Assembly (NCBI RefSeq): GCF_000344685.1
Contig: NW_006920415.1
Location: 206,834-270,833 of the forward strand
Reading direction: 5' to 3'
Length of the DNA stretch: 64,000 nt
From: Gloeophyllum trabeum ATCC 11539
Lineage: Eukaryota > Basidiomycota > Agaricomycetes > Gloeophyllales > Gloeophyllaceae
A program made the translations under genes and the position numbers. Below, piece after piece: positions 1-11,571 of the stretch. Every line of letters begins with the position of its first letter. Position 1 is the stretch's first letter. Below the pieces are notes generated by a model. It saw only the letters and a program-made list of their open reading frames with translations. It was not told the DNA's origin and made no database searches.

Positions 1-86
1 TTGATTTCAGTTGGTCGTGCTTGCATGACTGGTGCAGCAATGCCTGCTCCAGCCGCTTGGGCAGTAGGATCAATCGGGTTCGTCAT
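1..86 (-). mobile_element. possible LTR-retroelement gag start (partial)
   Basis: An open frame on the minus strand starts with ATG at 86 and runs off the window edge. It reads MTNPIDPTAQAAGAGIAAPV and onward, an Ala/Pro-rich N-terminus of the kind seen in fungal retroelement gag proteins. Upstream of it on the same strand (about 100-400) lie a TATA-like run (cagtatatatag on the plus strand, near 397-408) and about 300 bp with no coding potential, which could be LTR and leader. No second LTR or reverse transcriptase lies in the window, so this is an inference from composition and layout. Confidence 0.3.
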
Positions 87-657
87 GGTTCTGGTTCAAG
101 GGACGGGATTCCACTAGGGAGTCCAACGAGGATGATCAAGAGTAGAGGAGGGGTTGCCTAGGCTTGAAGAAGTCGGCAAGTGTCGTAGAAGAGTTCAACC
201 TAATGTTAGGAAGCGATGTCCTAACTAGTCGTCTTGAGATAACTGGGCCACGTGTCAACAGTTATGTCGTCACTACCTCAGTAAGCGTACTGAAAGGTAG
301 GTCTGGCCGGGCCAATGCCAACGGTCAAGTCAAGAGTCCAGGTAATCGCTGTATTCAACAGGAGGTTGAACTAAGGAATACATGGGTTTTCCTACAGTAT
401 ATATAGTAACTGGTATAGGGGTTAATACCCAAAGAAGAGAACAATAAGAAAGGACGCGTAAGCTGTCCTGTGAGAACGTAACTCAGAGAAATGAGAAATA
501 CAAGGGCGCCCATTGGTAGAAGGTGAGTCAAGGGAGATAACGTGTGGGAAGAAGATAGCGTCCATGGGAAGTTCTACTCAGAGAAAGGTACTGTCCAATA
601 GCAATGCTCGGAATGGAAATGGAATGAGATAAGCATGGGAAAATCATAACACCAGCT

Positions 658-970
658 GCACTGTGGGCAGAGACCGATGTCCCGCCGGCGAGCATGCTAT
701 GAACATGCCCCGGTTGGGAGAACACTTTCCTAAAATGGTCTTTGTTGGACCATGACCTGGACATGGAGAATGTCCTTTGAATGAACAAAGGCAGGTCCGC
801 GGGACATTTACTATGGTCTCTAAAAATCAGGGGACATTTGATTGACATTGTTCTCTCATTCTTATGTCTCTGCCAAGTCCCACTTTGGAGCATGCAAGGA
901 AAGTGTTCTCCCACCTATTTCATGAATGACGAATGTCCGGTGGCGGGACATCGGTGCTTGCCCGCTGTGC
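658..970. mobile_element. fold-back MITE with about 73 bp inverted arms
   Basis: The arm at 658-730 is matched in inverted orientation by the arm at 898-970. Exact shared blocks are accgatgtcccgcc (14 bp) and tgggagaacactttcc (16 bp), with diverged sequence between them. The 167 bp between the arms holds no coding frame. No clear target-site duplication is seen. The structure fits an old fold-back or MITE-like insertion; the superfamily cannot be assigned. Confidence 0.65.
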
Positions 971-1816
971 TGAAGACTTGATATTTCGATTTTTGTGGAA
1001 GTCTCCTCATGATATATCTTGATATCAAGTGCACAACTGATGCAGGAACTATGCGGTAATGAATGACATATGAAGAGTACCATACAGTATATTTGAGGAT
1101 TTTATCGTGATTTAATCGATTTTATTTGAGGCAGTATATGCTCTCTATCGCTGGCTTCGTTGGGGACAGTGACGACCAGCGTCAGGCACGGCAGCACTTG
1201 TGACATCACTGATGCAACGGGTGGTATCAGCCCTTTCTAGGCAACTGTCTATTTTCATACGTGGGTCCACGCGATGCTACTGCTCGAGCCAGTGGCACCG
1301 CCGGAGTCTCCTGGAGGCTACTACTCTGCTATCCTACAATGCTCACGGTGTTCCTGGTGCTTCCGCCGGAGTTAGGAGAAATGGCTTTTGAGTCTTATAA
1401 GAGTGGACCCGCTGCTCAATCGTCCACTCTTATAAGCCTCGTTCTTTGGGAAGGTCAGGTGCACAGCGACGCAACTACTTATCTAGACTACATTACATAA
1501 GCATGGAATGGACTCAGGCGGCGGCGGGAGGCGCTCCGATTGCCTGATTAGGCAGATCGGCAAGCGCCGACGTGGCCCGACACGGTAGCTACAAGCAACA
1601 CTCTGTATTACAGTACTAATACATAGTATATATTGGTTGTACTAAGGCAGCGCTAAACCCCGGTACGACCACTGGTGTCAGTCAACAAGCAATCCTGAGC
1701 CTTGTTAAGCTTGACCGGGGGACAGATGAGCTAGCCTAATTAGGGCTGTCTAGGTGAATATAAAAGATTTAATTATGACATATCAGCAAAGATAATACTA
1801 CTGAAAATATATATTA
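971..1816. other. non-coding stretch with a perfect 15 bp hairpin
   Basis: No supported gene. The only clear structure is cttataagagtggac at 1394-1408 repeated inverted at 1422-1436 with a 13 nt spacer, a perfect stem. It may be a remnant of a transposon end or a locally folded sequence. Confidence 0.5.
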
Positions 1817-2496
1817 CAGTGGCATGCGAAAGTAATGCACCACCACTTTTCGACCAGTATTTGGTAACTCAATGTAGACAGAGTATTTCCTCTTGGTGTA
1901 AACACATAGTTTGTAGTATTTTTGAAGCTCTATCAGATAGAACCACAATCATGGTGATCAGAATCGATCTGCTCTTTCTGCAGCAGAAACAATATTTGTA
2001 GTCAAAATTTATCTCCTTGTAGAGATACCACAGACTTCCATACATTGCATGGCTAAAATCATCAGGAAAATCTGTATATTTTAGAATCTAGAATCATAGA
2101 AATTGACTACACCACTGTGGAGATATGAGGTCAGAAAGTTGGGATTTTGGTGTAATATTTCTGAGTTTTACACCTAGACCCCCTACTTTCTGGCCCTGTA
2201 TCTCCACACCAGTGTAGTCAATCAGGGTCATTCTGGTATCAAAACTGCACAGTGTTTTGCCTCTTTCAGATGGTCATAACCGCTAGTCTATCGGGACTCT
2301 CAGTAAAAAGTTGAAAATTGGGGTCTTTGATGTAGAGCCTCTCTCTCCTGATAGGGGCACCTACATCACTCCATAGTACTGCCATATTGTTGCCCAGGAG
2401 GGCTAAAAGTTTACTTTTTAAAACCGAAGAGAATGGTCAAGTGGTTGCAGAGATATACATTTATTTTGGGTGGTGCATTACTTTCGCACGCCACTG
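1817..2496. mobile_element. Tc1/mariner-type MITE, 680 bp, TA target duplication
   Basis: The left end begins CAGTGGCATGCGAAAGTAAT and the right end is its reverse complement with one mismatch (G for A at base 8) over about 28 bp. A TA dinucleotide flanks each side (1815-1816 and 2497-2498), the standard target duplication of Tc1/mariner transposons. No transposase frame is present, so the element is non-autonomous. Inside it, 2102-2139 and 2184-2222 form another long imperfect palindrome, so a second element or an internal fold may be nested. Confidence 0.85.
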
Positions 2497-3349
2497 TATA
2501 AGCTTCGAAATTCTCAATAAAGATTATCTTCTGTGAGCCTGAGAATCATTTACAAAAGCCATTCTTCCATATATCCCTACCATACAATCTTTTTTTTGCT
2601 AGGCCCAAAAGAGTGTAATTCCCAAAGTGCAACTTGGTATCGTGGCGGTCTTGATGAGATGTCCCTGGCAAATTCTTAAGAAGATGCCACTCTGATCTCA
2701 GCGCTGCCATCTCAAATGATGGCACACTCATCTCTGGGCAGAATGCCAAAACAAGGTCTATGTTGGGGTCTACCGGACCTTCCGAAGCGAGGTTGACGCG
2801 AGACCTCGGCTACAACCTTGCGAGAACCTTTCGACGGGTTGGGCGTGTACCCTACCCTACCCGCGGCGCCGAACAGGTTCTAAGCTGGGCATAATGATAA
2901 GCAAAGGCAGGGCAACTCGCCGACGTGTCTCGCGAGTGTCCCAGCCTCGGGGGTCACCTGCGCAGGTACAGACCGCGACCTTATAATTAGTGAGAAACGC
3001 GAAATGTAACGATGCCGGGGAAAGAACTGTGGAGGTCATGGAGAGCTCTGGTCATTACAGGACTAGTATACCAGTCAGGGATTCAAAGTCGCGGTAAGCG
3101 TAAGCTCACGATGCTAAGCGTGAGAGATTAGTAGTGACCGTGGAAACCTGCATGGTCAGTCTTTTGTCATTGGCGGCGCACCGTCGGAATGGATTATCCG
3201 AGAGCCCGAGAACTGCTGACCGAGCGTCATGTAACCTACCAAAATATATCGCACCTGAGGAGAAGACGGTTTAAAACAGCACCTAGGTGTTGACGGCAGT
3301 CTTCGTCGTAGGCCGTTATCCTTTTCAGCCAATCTCCGCTGAGAAGCTG
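2497..3349. other. intergenic, no gene seen
   Basis: About 850 bp with only short chance frames. The final few hundred bases are presumably the promoter of the MFS transporter that starts at 3350. No repeat or RNA gene is recognised. Confidence 0.4.
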
Positions 3350-5613
3350 ATGTCTAGAACGCCGCCGGAAACGCTCAGAGGCAGCAGGGACGAGGGCGAC
3401 GAGAAGAAGTCCGGCAGCCGCAGAGGCATCGAGAATGACGCACCAGATGCTGCATCCACAGCTCGCAACTCGACGAGCGGGGATCAAGCAAAAGGGGTCA
3501 CTCAAGATCCATGGGGAGACGGGTCGGAGGATCCCTACCGTGTGGCGCTGGATGAGACGGACTCCCCAAAACATATGGCAATAGGCAAGAAGTGGCTGAT
3601 CGTGCTTGTCATCAGTTCGTCCGCACTTTGCGTGACATGTGCATCTTCTATAGTAAGTCGGATGTCTCCACCTACTATTGAACTGCTTCTCAAGATTCTG
3701 TACCTGGACAGGCTTCTTTCTCCGAAACTGGGATCGCTCAATCGTTCCATGTCTCTCGCGAGGTCACAATCCTGTCCATTAGTCTTTTCGTTGAGGGGCT
3801 TGGGATAGGGCCGTTACTAGTTGGACCACTTTCCGAAGTGTATGGAAGGAACATAGTCTATCGCGTTTCATATCTTCTGTTCTTCGCGTTCACTTGGCCC
3901 ATCGTATTCGCCCCTAACATCGGTAAGTGAACACCAACGACTCGCTATATTGTGCTGGGGTCTAACGTTCTCCAGCCGTGTTCTTGGTCTTTCGATTCAT
4001 AACGGGATTCTGTGGATCCGCTTTTTTGAGTGTGGCCGGCGGAAGCGTGAGTGACCTGTTCGATAATCGTTCAGTCGCGAAGTAAGTACTCGTTTGTAAT
4101 TTAGTTGTGAAGTCACTGGGCACCTAACTTATATTCTGCCCAGCCCAATGGCAGTATACACGATGTCTCCATTCATCGGGCCCGTGCTAGGACCCTTAGT
4201 GAGCGGGTAAATATCTTCTTCCCCTCACCTTTTTGTCAAAATATCCCATTCACTGTGGTTTTCCATACTCCCAGGTTCATAAATCAGGTGCGCCAATCAC
4301 GAAGCAGTTCGACGATATTCCTGACATTGGCTTCTAGAATGTAAACTGGAGATGGACATACAGAGTCCTCATCATGTGGATATTTGTACAGACGTTCGCA
4401 TTATACATTGTGAGTCGTACCACGCGTTTCTGCACCGCCTCACTTATCACTGAGCTCTCGATCAGCTTGTACCTGAGACATATGAACCAGTCCTGACCAA
4501 GCGTAAAGCAGCTAGGTCCGTGCTTTATTTGTTTCGAACGAGGTGTACTCCAGGTAGGCTGACTGCGGGAAATTCCTGTAGGCTGCGAAAATCAACGGGC
4601 GATCAGAATTACTATGCACCCTTGGACAAGAAGGACGTGAGCGTGTGGAAGTCAATTGAGGTTTCTTGCTATAAGCCGTTTCGTATGTGTGAACCGCGTT
4701 GACGCGAGATGAATTCATTGATGGCTTTTATAGAACTACTGCTCTATGATCGCATGGCTTTATTACTGGATACATGGTAACAATTCTCGTAAAACATGTG
4801 GATGCGTTATGCCGCTGACTGTTCATGGCCCGTAGGAACGCTCTTATCCTTGGCATCCTCTACCTCGCATTCCAAGCCTTTCCTTTCATCTTCGAAGATA
4901 ACCATGGATTTTCGCCCGAATTCACCGGCTTGACCTTCTTAGGAATCGGCATTGGTATGTTCAACGCCCTTGCAACGCAGTCCTTCTGGAATAGGTGGGT
5001 GTGCTCCGGTTGGAGACCCTTCGGGTGAGGCTGACTTCCCGCTAGTCTCTTTGCCCGCAAGGCTGCAGAATATGGAGACCACCCTCCGCCAGAGATCCGT
5101 TTGATAATGGGTCAAGTTGGTGGAGTACTGGCACCAATAAGTACGGGTTACAGCTCATATTCATTTACCTGGGTGCTGAATGTTTCCCTTCTCTGCTAGG
5201 CTTGTTCTGGTTGGCATTCACGACATATCCTCACGTTCACTGGATAGTACCTATCATCGCATCGGTCCCCTTCGGCACCGCCATATACTTCATCTACACT
5301 TCGACTTTCACGTATCTGGTGACCGCGTACCGACCTATAGCCGCCTCTGCAATGGCTAGCAACAGTTTCCTACGTTCCGCATTCGCGGCCGTCTTCCCGT
5401 TATTCGCAACGCCAATGTATAATAGGCTGGGGACGGTTGGCGCGACCGCGTTGCTCGCGGGCTTGACTGCACTGATGGCTCCATTACCGTAAGTCCATGA
5501 TATTCCTCGCTGAGAGTTGTACTGACTCGGTACATCGACTCGGTACATCCCAAAGGTTCATATTTTATCGGATCGGTGGTAGACTAAGGGAAAAGTCTCC
5601 GTTTGCTGCGTGA
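3350..5613 (+). CDS. MFS drug:H+ antiporter-like transporter (13 exons)
   Basis: Spliced by eye into 13 exons that sum to 520 residues in one open frame: 3350-3652, 3712-3922, 3976-4081, 4144-4206, 4275-4287, 4338-4409, 4466-4515, 4582-4682, 4734-4776, 4836-4994, 5046-5140, 5200-5488, 5556-5613. A hydrophilic N-terminus of about 80 residues is followed by typical fungal multidrug-MFS blocks: the segment leading to GPLSEVYGRNIVYR (the loop 2-3 signature), then FRFITGFCGSAFLSVAGG and SPFIGPVLGPLVSG, then the central loop and a second bundle ending LFATPMYNRLG. It should export small molecules across the plasma membrane using the proton gradient; the substrate is unknown. The first in-frame ATG at 3350 is chosen. 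One exon is only 13 nt. It converges with the gene at 6152-7331. Confidence 0.88.
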
Positions 5614-6151
5614 ACGAATCGGATGCATAATTGCTCAAACTCTGCATAATCGATGTTAGACCGTAACCAACGTCATGCTGCACTATTGTATCTGTAATTC
5701 ATAATAATTGGCATATGTTTTGAACGACTCTCACAACCGCCTTGTGCGGCCAAAGGGCACATATGTCGCCCGATCGCGATCAGCCCGGGATGGTCTCAGC
5801 ATGAACGTTCGGTCCCTGGTGAACGTTCGTTCTGGCACGCTGGAAACAGTGATGCGGCTGTACATGTACTGGCCAGCGTAGGTTACCTGAAGTATATGTG
5901 GCCCATGGACTGAACTAGTAACTACATGTAGGTGTATGTTAAGACTACAGCTTCTTTACTTCTGCTACTGGAAATGCACCAATAAAATAAGGAGAGGATG
6001 AAGGGAGGTCCTGCAAATGGTATAATACACGTTACATTGCGAAGATCGAGGAACGGAGCGACGCGTGGAATTGTGGTTGTAGACACGACATTCCAGGATA
6101 TGCCCACAATCGCAAGGAGCACCTACATGCTCGAGGAAACCATTCTTCGTT
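5614..6151. other. convergent intergenic region
   Basis: The 3' ends of two convergent genes face each other here. Nothing beyond presumed untranslated regions is recognised. Confidence 0.4.
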
Positions 6152-7331
6152 CTACCTCCTCGCCACTCTCTTCCGCTCGCGGTCGTCCACGTCCATGTCA
6201 TTTCCATCTCTTTCCCGATCACGCATGCTCCTAGTTCGTCTCCTTGTTCCCGAAGCAGGGCCTGCGGCGAGCGCTTCACGATCCTGTGCCTCGGCAGTCA
6301 ACGCGGAATTCTCTCCCGCATTATTGAGCATCATCATCATGTCATGCCTTCGCTTTGCGCCCGCGGCCACCGGAGGCGTGATCTCTAAAGGCGAGAGCAG
6401 AGCGGTATCGTGGACGGGTGTGCTGCGGAAGCTATGCGCACCGGAAGCGAAATCGAACGAGGTCGAAGGGCTGAGGCTGGTGACGGTCGGCGAAGATGTA
6501 GATACGGTCTTGTTATTCATGTGCGAGAGCATGCGGATCTTGGCGTTGATGTTCGAAGCGCCTAATGGCACGGGCGTTACCTGGGGAGTTTCGGGGAGGC
6601 GAATACGCGACGATGCCGGCGAGGGTGTCGCTGAGGAGGCCACGCGCCATGTCAGATCAGGAGTTGAGTGCCCGGGTGTTTGTGGCGTGGCGGGAACAAA
6701 TGGGGCGGACGTTGCAAGACGAGTCTACGATGCCAGTGATTTAGTACTTAGACTGACTTATACGGAGACTAGAAACCGCTTACCTGCTCCTTCGGTTGGA
6801 AGGATGGCCGACTTGTCGATTTCGAGCCATTGACGCCACTGCTAAGCGCGTCCCTGCCGCTCGTACCAGCCCTGTTACTGTGGCTGCCCTCGGGGACGCC
6901 TGGGCGGCTTCGCTCCTCCTCTTCGTCCTCCTCCTCTTCTCTTGCCTTGACAGCTTCAAGTCTTGCCTCGACCCAGTCCATTACACGCCCGATCGTCATC
7001 CCCATTCCAGCGCCCGGCTCCCCGTCAAGTCCCTCCTGCATTTGGGAATCGGACACGCCCTGCTGGATCATGAGTAAGAGATCCTGGCAGGCCGCAGCGT
7101 AACCAGCATTGTAGGCCTTCTTCGAGGTTGCTCTCGAAGAGCGGTACAAGGTCGTGATGCTTAGTGCAGCAGCTACATGCAATAACCATGATCAGTTCAC
7201 TCGGTCTCAAGGCACTCCGAGGATTCGGCAGTACCTTTAAACTTGTCCATTAGGTCCTTCTCAGCATTAGCTAGATTGGATGGCGGTAAGGAGCTAGCGA
7301 GCGTGTTCATGTTGAGTGATTGTAAGTCCAT
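6152..7331 (-). CDS. HAPSTR1/DUF4588-like nuclear protein
   Basis: Three exons (7331-7235, 7172-6784, 6724-6152) join into a 352-residue frame. The N-terminal part carries AALSITTLYRSSRATSKKAY followed by NAGYAAACQDLL. This aligns in pattern with the conserved helix of animal C16orf72/HAPSTR1, which has the same spacing of Ala-Ala, Leu-Tyr, the basic Ser-rich stretch and Gly...Gln...Leu. The middle is acidic (EEEEDEEEE) and probably disordered; the C-terminus is Ser/Thr/Pro-rich and ends in a basic RKRVARR stretch that could act as a nuclear signal. In animals the family works with the HUWE1 ubiquitin ligase in stress signalling; a fungal role is inference. An in-frame ATG at 7424 is an alternative start. 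Confidence 0.62.
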
Positions 7332-8685
7332 GGCTGTTGTCGTCGTTGCGGAAGTCGTTGAGTACAGACGCTCGCAGCCACGGACGTCTGATGGAGCGAT
7401 GCTCTTTTTAGGCAAGGCAGTCACTGTGACTGCCCTCGGCTCAACCCGAGAGCCACAGCTGTGACCGCTCTTGAACGTTCAACGTTCAGGGATTAGTGAA
7501 TGGGAGCCTCCTGAAAAATTCAATACTAGAACGGTTACAAGCCTCCATGTGCGAGGTGTTTTCTCCCCTTATTCCGCAGGGACGACGTCGAGATCAGGCA
7601 AGAACGTTTGTCGAATAAACTTTAGCCAAGCTAACCACGCGACCCATTCGCCCTCTCGTTTCGTCTTCAGCGCGCAATTCTCCCTCTCTGGCACCTTTGG
7701 TCAGGCCTGTATCAACGATGACTCGTCTTTGTTCAAGGGGCTGATGGAGTGCGTCTGGAGGTTGCCACATCACGGATGCCACACTTCAGCCACCGCGGGA
7801 TTTGCCGCCGACGCCAGGCCTCAGCCGGCCCGAGCCTTTCCTCCCCCTTCAGATTAGTACAAGCAAGCTCTAATTCAGGAGGTGTAAGTAGCAAGCTTTC
7901 TGCACCTAAAAGCATCCTCGCGCCTACATTCAATGTCGCCGCATAACTGACGAAAGATGGTTGCAGAACAAGAGGGGCTACGACAAATCCGCCTTGATTT
8001 GTGGACACAGTAAGAACCATTTTCCCGATGATATTGACCTATCACAGCCCTTTCTATTGTCCCGCGCTTCGCCATTGTTCTCGATAAATGATTTTGATGT
8101 ACGAGAGGCGCAGCCTCCGAGGAGCTTTCGAGCGTCTAGCAATACTAGTGATGCGCACTTGCGCCGAGTTGCTCACGAAGCGTGACGTGGCACGGCGAGG
8201 TTCGCATTATAGGGCTCACTTCACTGCATTTTTAGTACTGCACAGGATGAATAAACATGGCCGAGCAATTATGGATCCTTTCCCAGTTCAATCTGAGGAT
8301 GGTAAAGGGGCTGTAGGAACTTAGAGCTGGCGCTCGGTCTTTGTGGGTCCCTTCGCCACAGTGAGTAGAATCTGTACTTCTTTGTCGCGGATCTCAGCCC
8401 TAGTGAAGAACTGCTCGCTTCGCTCGCAACAAATAGAGTCGACCAGGCTTCGTAGGCCTCTTCTATGTCAACTCCCACTTGCGACGGCTGGTACTATGTC
8501 CCCAGGCTCTGCGAATGACGCGTCTGTCGGCTGATGCAACGCGTAGGTGGCATACCCACATATTCCATCGTTATCCAGTCATAGGAGTGCTGATGCGCAC
8601 TTTTACGTCCATGTGAAGAATTCCGATAACCCAGAACTTATGGAAGACTAGACAGATTCGAAATCTGTGCCAATCGCATACGCGA
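7332..8685. other. 1.3 kb with no confidently supported gene
   Basis: Several frames of 60-130 residues occur on both strands but none shows family motifs. The least unlikely is a minus-strand frame at 7733-8020 with a hydrophobic N-terminal stretch. Splice signals do not extend it into a convincing protein, so no gene is called. Confidence 0.35.
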
Positions 8686-8689
8686 AGTG

Positions 8690-8950
8690 AAAGTCATCTA
8701 CAGAAACGAAGGTGGCTCTGACGCAGGCCACCCGACTCCGATGAGGACAGCTCTGGACGAACCGACTCCGAACGGAGATACTTCGGAGGCAGACGACTCT
8801 GGAGAAGACAGACAAGATGATCCCGAAGACGGTGGATCTGTAGAGACGAAGATGGCGAAGGCGGGTCCGTTCAAGATAGCTCTGAAGAAGGCGGATCCGT
8901 AGAAGGCAACTCTGAAGAATGCAGACCTGCGAAAGACGACTCTTAGAGGA
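8690..8950 (+). repeat. degenerate coding-type minisatellite
   Basis: Variants of gaaggcggatccgtagaag and gactctgaagaagg recur at roughly 15-30 bp spacing. One frame reads acidic SEE/GGSVE/DSGED-like units and then meets a TAG at about 8900. The repeat lies in the same frame as, and directly upstream of, the F-box/LRR pseudogene, so it may be its decayed low-complexity N-terminal part. Confidence 0.5.
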
Positions 8951-10177
8951 AGAGTGGAGCGAAACTCTCATGAATGTCCGGGCGGATACGACTCTGACCC
9001 TTATGGGACGATTATCAGGCTACTACTGGAGAGAGGCGGGCCAATGACACCCAACTTGACAAGGCTTGAATGGACCAACAAAAATGAAGACCGCAGGATA
9101 GATCCGTGCCCGGGCTCAGTGCTCTGCTTTCGTCGCACCTTCCCTTCAAGTGACCTCTCTTAAGGTCGAGAGCTCGGACTCCCTTTGTGTCCGGGACTTA
9201 GGCACTGGTCAGGGGGACATTCTCGGCAAATGGTTTGCTGACCTTCCTGAGAAAGTGCCCAATCTCAAAACGTTCCGTTTGAATGGAAACTTGCCCGAAT
9301 TCCCCTTGGACTTCATCGGTCACCTCGTAACCCTTGAGGAGCTGGACCTTAGCGACCTCCACATGGACAAAGCAGGATGGGTGAAGGCACCGCTCTTGCG
9401 ACCCTTGACGCCGCTCACTCAAGTCAAAACATTCGGTGTTACAGCGTATGTCGAAGAAGTCAAAACGATCGAGGGTGACTTCTCCATATTGCCTATGCTA
9501 GAGACCTTTCACGCGGAGAATACTATGCCGTCTAAAGTACTGCTATCTGACAGAAATCGATGAGACCCTGCAGGCGGAAGATACCTGCAAACTCTGCCAA
9601 TCCTTGACAAAATTTGCGGCCACTCTCACAACGCTGAGGCTGGATTTTGAAGACGTGCGTGATTCTGGGTCTCCTAACGGGACCAGGATATTCACGGCCA
9701 TTGGTCCGCTTCTCGTGCCCCGCCGCTGCCTCCAGGAATTCTATATATCCCCCTTTTTCGCCAGAATGGAGTGCTCGCCGTATCTGATAGACGATGTCGA
9801 TGTCAAACGAATGATACTACCCTGGCCTAAACTGCGGGAACTGCGATTGAACCTGCCACCGGCAGGCATAGGGATAACCCTTCAAAGTCTTGTGGCATTC
9901 GCTGTTCACAGCCCTGATCTTCTCACCGCACGTACCGGCGAAGCTCAACTTGAAGGAAATCATGGAGGCAGACCATTCATTGAGAACGCTAATCCTTCGC
10001 AGTGCGACATCCTCAGATCTTCGCTCAAGCACTGACCGACTTCTCCCGCACTTGGCCACGAAGGCAATGGTCGGGTTCCTCCCATCGCACGTTCTAGAGC
10101 ATCTGGACGCTGTAGCAGAGGAGAGACGCAGCGTGCATGAGATGACGCGAATGATGGAGGTGTTGGCTTTCGACTAG
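8942..10177 (+). pseudogene. F-box/LRR-type protein pseudogene
   Basis: The reading jumps between three frames while keeping one recognisable protein. PNLTRLEWTN (about 9050-9085) is in one frame; FVAPSLQVTSLKVESS and the following leucine-rich text to about 9525 are in a second; KFAATLTTLRLDFEDV to about 9915 is in a third; PAKLNLKEIMEADHSLRTLI to the stop at 10177 returns to the first. The leucine-rich pattern and short LRR-like units match the large agaricomycete F-box family. The shifts lie near 9090-9125, 9525-9540 and 9910-9930 and none is bordered by usable splice sites. No F-box N-terminus is visible upstream. Confidence 0.7.
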
Positions 10178-10296
10178 CACGCTATGTGCGCAGCTAGAGA
10201 CTAACGAGATGAATCTTTGCACTATCCTCAATCCGTGTAGCCTGCCATGAGATGTGGCAGCACAGAGTATATCGCAGCGTCGGCCTTGAGATGCAA

Positions 10297-11007
10297 TCAA
10301 CTAGTATTATCCGGAGCACGTCTATCACCGTACAACTTATGATTCCTCTTCGCATCCGCATACACCTCGCGCCAGTCATTACACACTGCATCATATATCT
10401 GAGTCGTGGTCGACTTGGGACCCATCGGGTACCTGGCAGACTCCAGTCGGAGATTCGGGTGACATAAAATCGTCTGCCGAAGGTAGTTCATGCAGTGGTG
10501 AGTGAGAGTCGAGGGCGTACGGGAGATGTCACTCGTTCTGACATATTCCCGCCTGATGATATCGAGGCAACGGAGCTGATGAAAAAGCGTGACGGTGTAA
10601 TTCTTGGTTGTTCCGTGTGCATTAGCGTCGTCCAGGTGAATTAGGTGTCCACTTGGCGGCAAGAGCCTCGAAAATTCTTGGGCACCCTCGGATACGTTAA
10701 GGCTATAGTGAACCGTATTTGAGATGCGCATGACTACGTGCTTCTTCGTGCGTCTTTTCCAAGAAAGTTGCACTAGGTAATCATGAGTATTAGGGGATCG
10801 AAGTCGCGCTTAGTGCATACCATCGCTTTGGGTGTTGTCCCACCCAAAGGTTATGAGCAAGGCAGACCATAACAGGAGACAAATAGCCAAGAGTGCCAGG
10901 CTTGTATGCGAGTAGTTGCGCAAGAAGTTATTCTTCATGGTGTCGCTGGACGATTGCATGGTCAATATGATGGAGGCATTGTCTTCACTTGATGTGGGCG
11001 ACGACAT
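10297..11007 (-). CDS. UstYa-like DUF3328 membrane protein with altered motifs
   Basis: Two exons (11007-10821 and 10772-10297, 48 nt intron) give 220 residues. A transmembrane helix lies around residues 35-55 (SLALLAICLLLWSALLITFG), followed by a lumenal domain of the DUF3328/UstYa type. Recognisable parts are LFHQLRCLDIIRREY, HHCMNYLRQTILC and the Asp-Trp...Val-Tyr C-terminal block. UstYa-family oxidases of dikaritin RiPP pathways normally have two HxxHC motifs. Here the first reads HQLRC (second His replaced by Arg) and the second reads LTHHC (first His replaced by Leu). It diverges from the gene at 11572 with about 560 bp shared upstream. Activity is therefore doubtful. Confidence 0.75.
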
Positions 11008-11571
11008 GAGAATACTCGCCCGGTAATTCAAAATGCCGATTTATCAGGACTATATTCAGAAACGCAGCGCCATGACGCTTGATCAAACCAATCGCTATCT
11101 CACCACTGCGACCGTCGACTATGGGGACAGTTCACCGGCAGAGTCAGCAACATCTTGGACTTAAGAACGGTTATACGCGTACCAGCACAAATGTATCCGC
11201 ACTGAAGATGCTTCAGGAAAAATTCTGGGCCGGAAGCTAAGTACATGCTGCAATCAAAGTCAACCCCGAACCGGGCGTGGGATTGATGCATCCATCCTGC
11301 GGGTGTCCCTGTGATAGGCGTTATAAATGGCGCAGACTCCTATGCGATAGGTAAAGGACAATCAGATGTAAGACTCTTCTGTACCCATCCATCTGTCTTA
11401 GTATGACACGGCAGGCACACCTACAACAGCATTAGCATAGCCTATCCCCGTCACGACCCGTCCGAGTGCCAGGCGATCGAGGTATCATTATCATGAAGTC
11501 TTGGACTTAGTGGGAACTGGGAAGGGTTGCTTACTGTCACCTTGTGCACTACCTAACTTCGCGAGACTGAA

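Noticed and set aside
7733..8020. Minus-strand frame with hydrophobic N-terminus, considered as a MAPEG-like protein
   Set aside because: The resemblance is vague and no downstream exon completes the fold.
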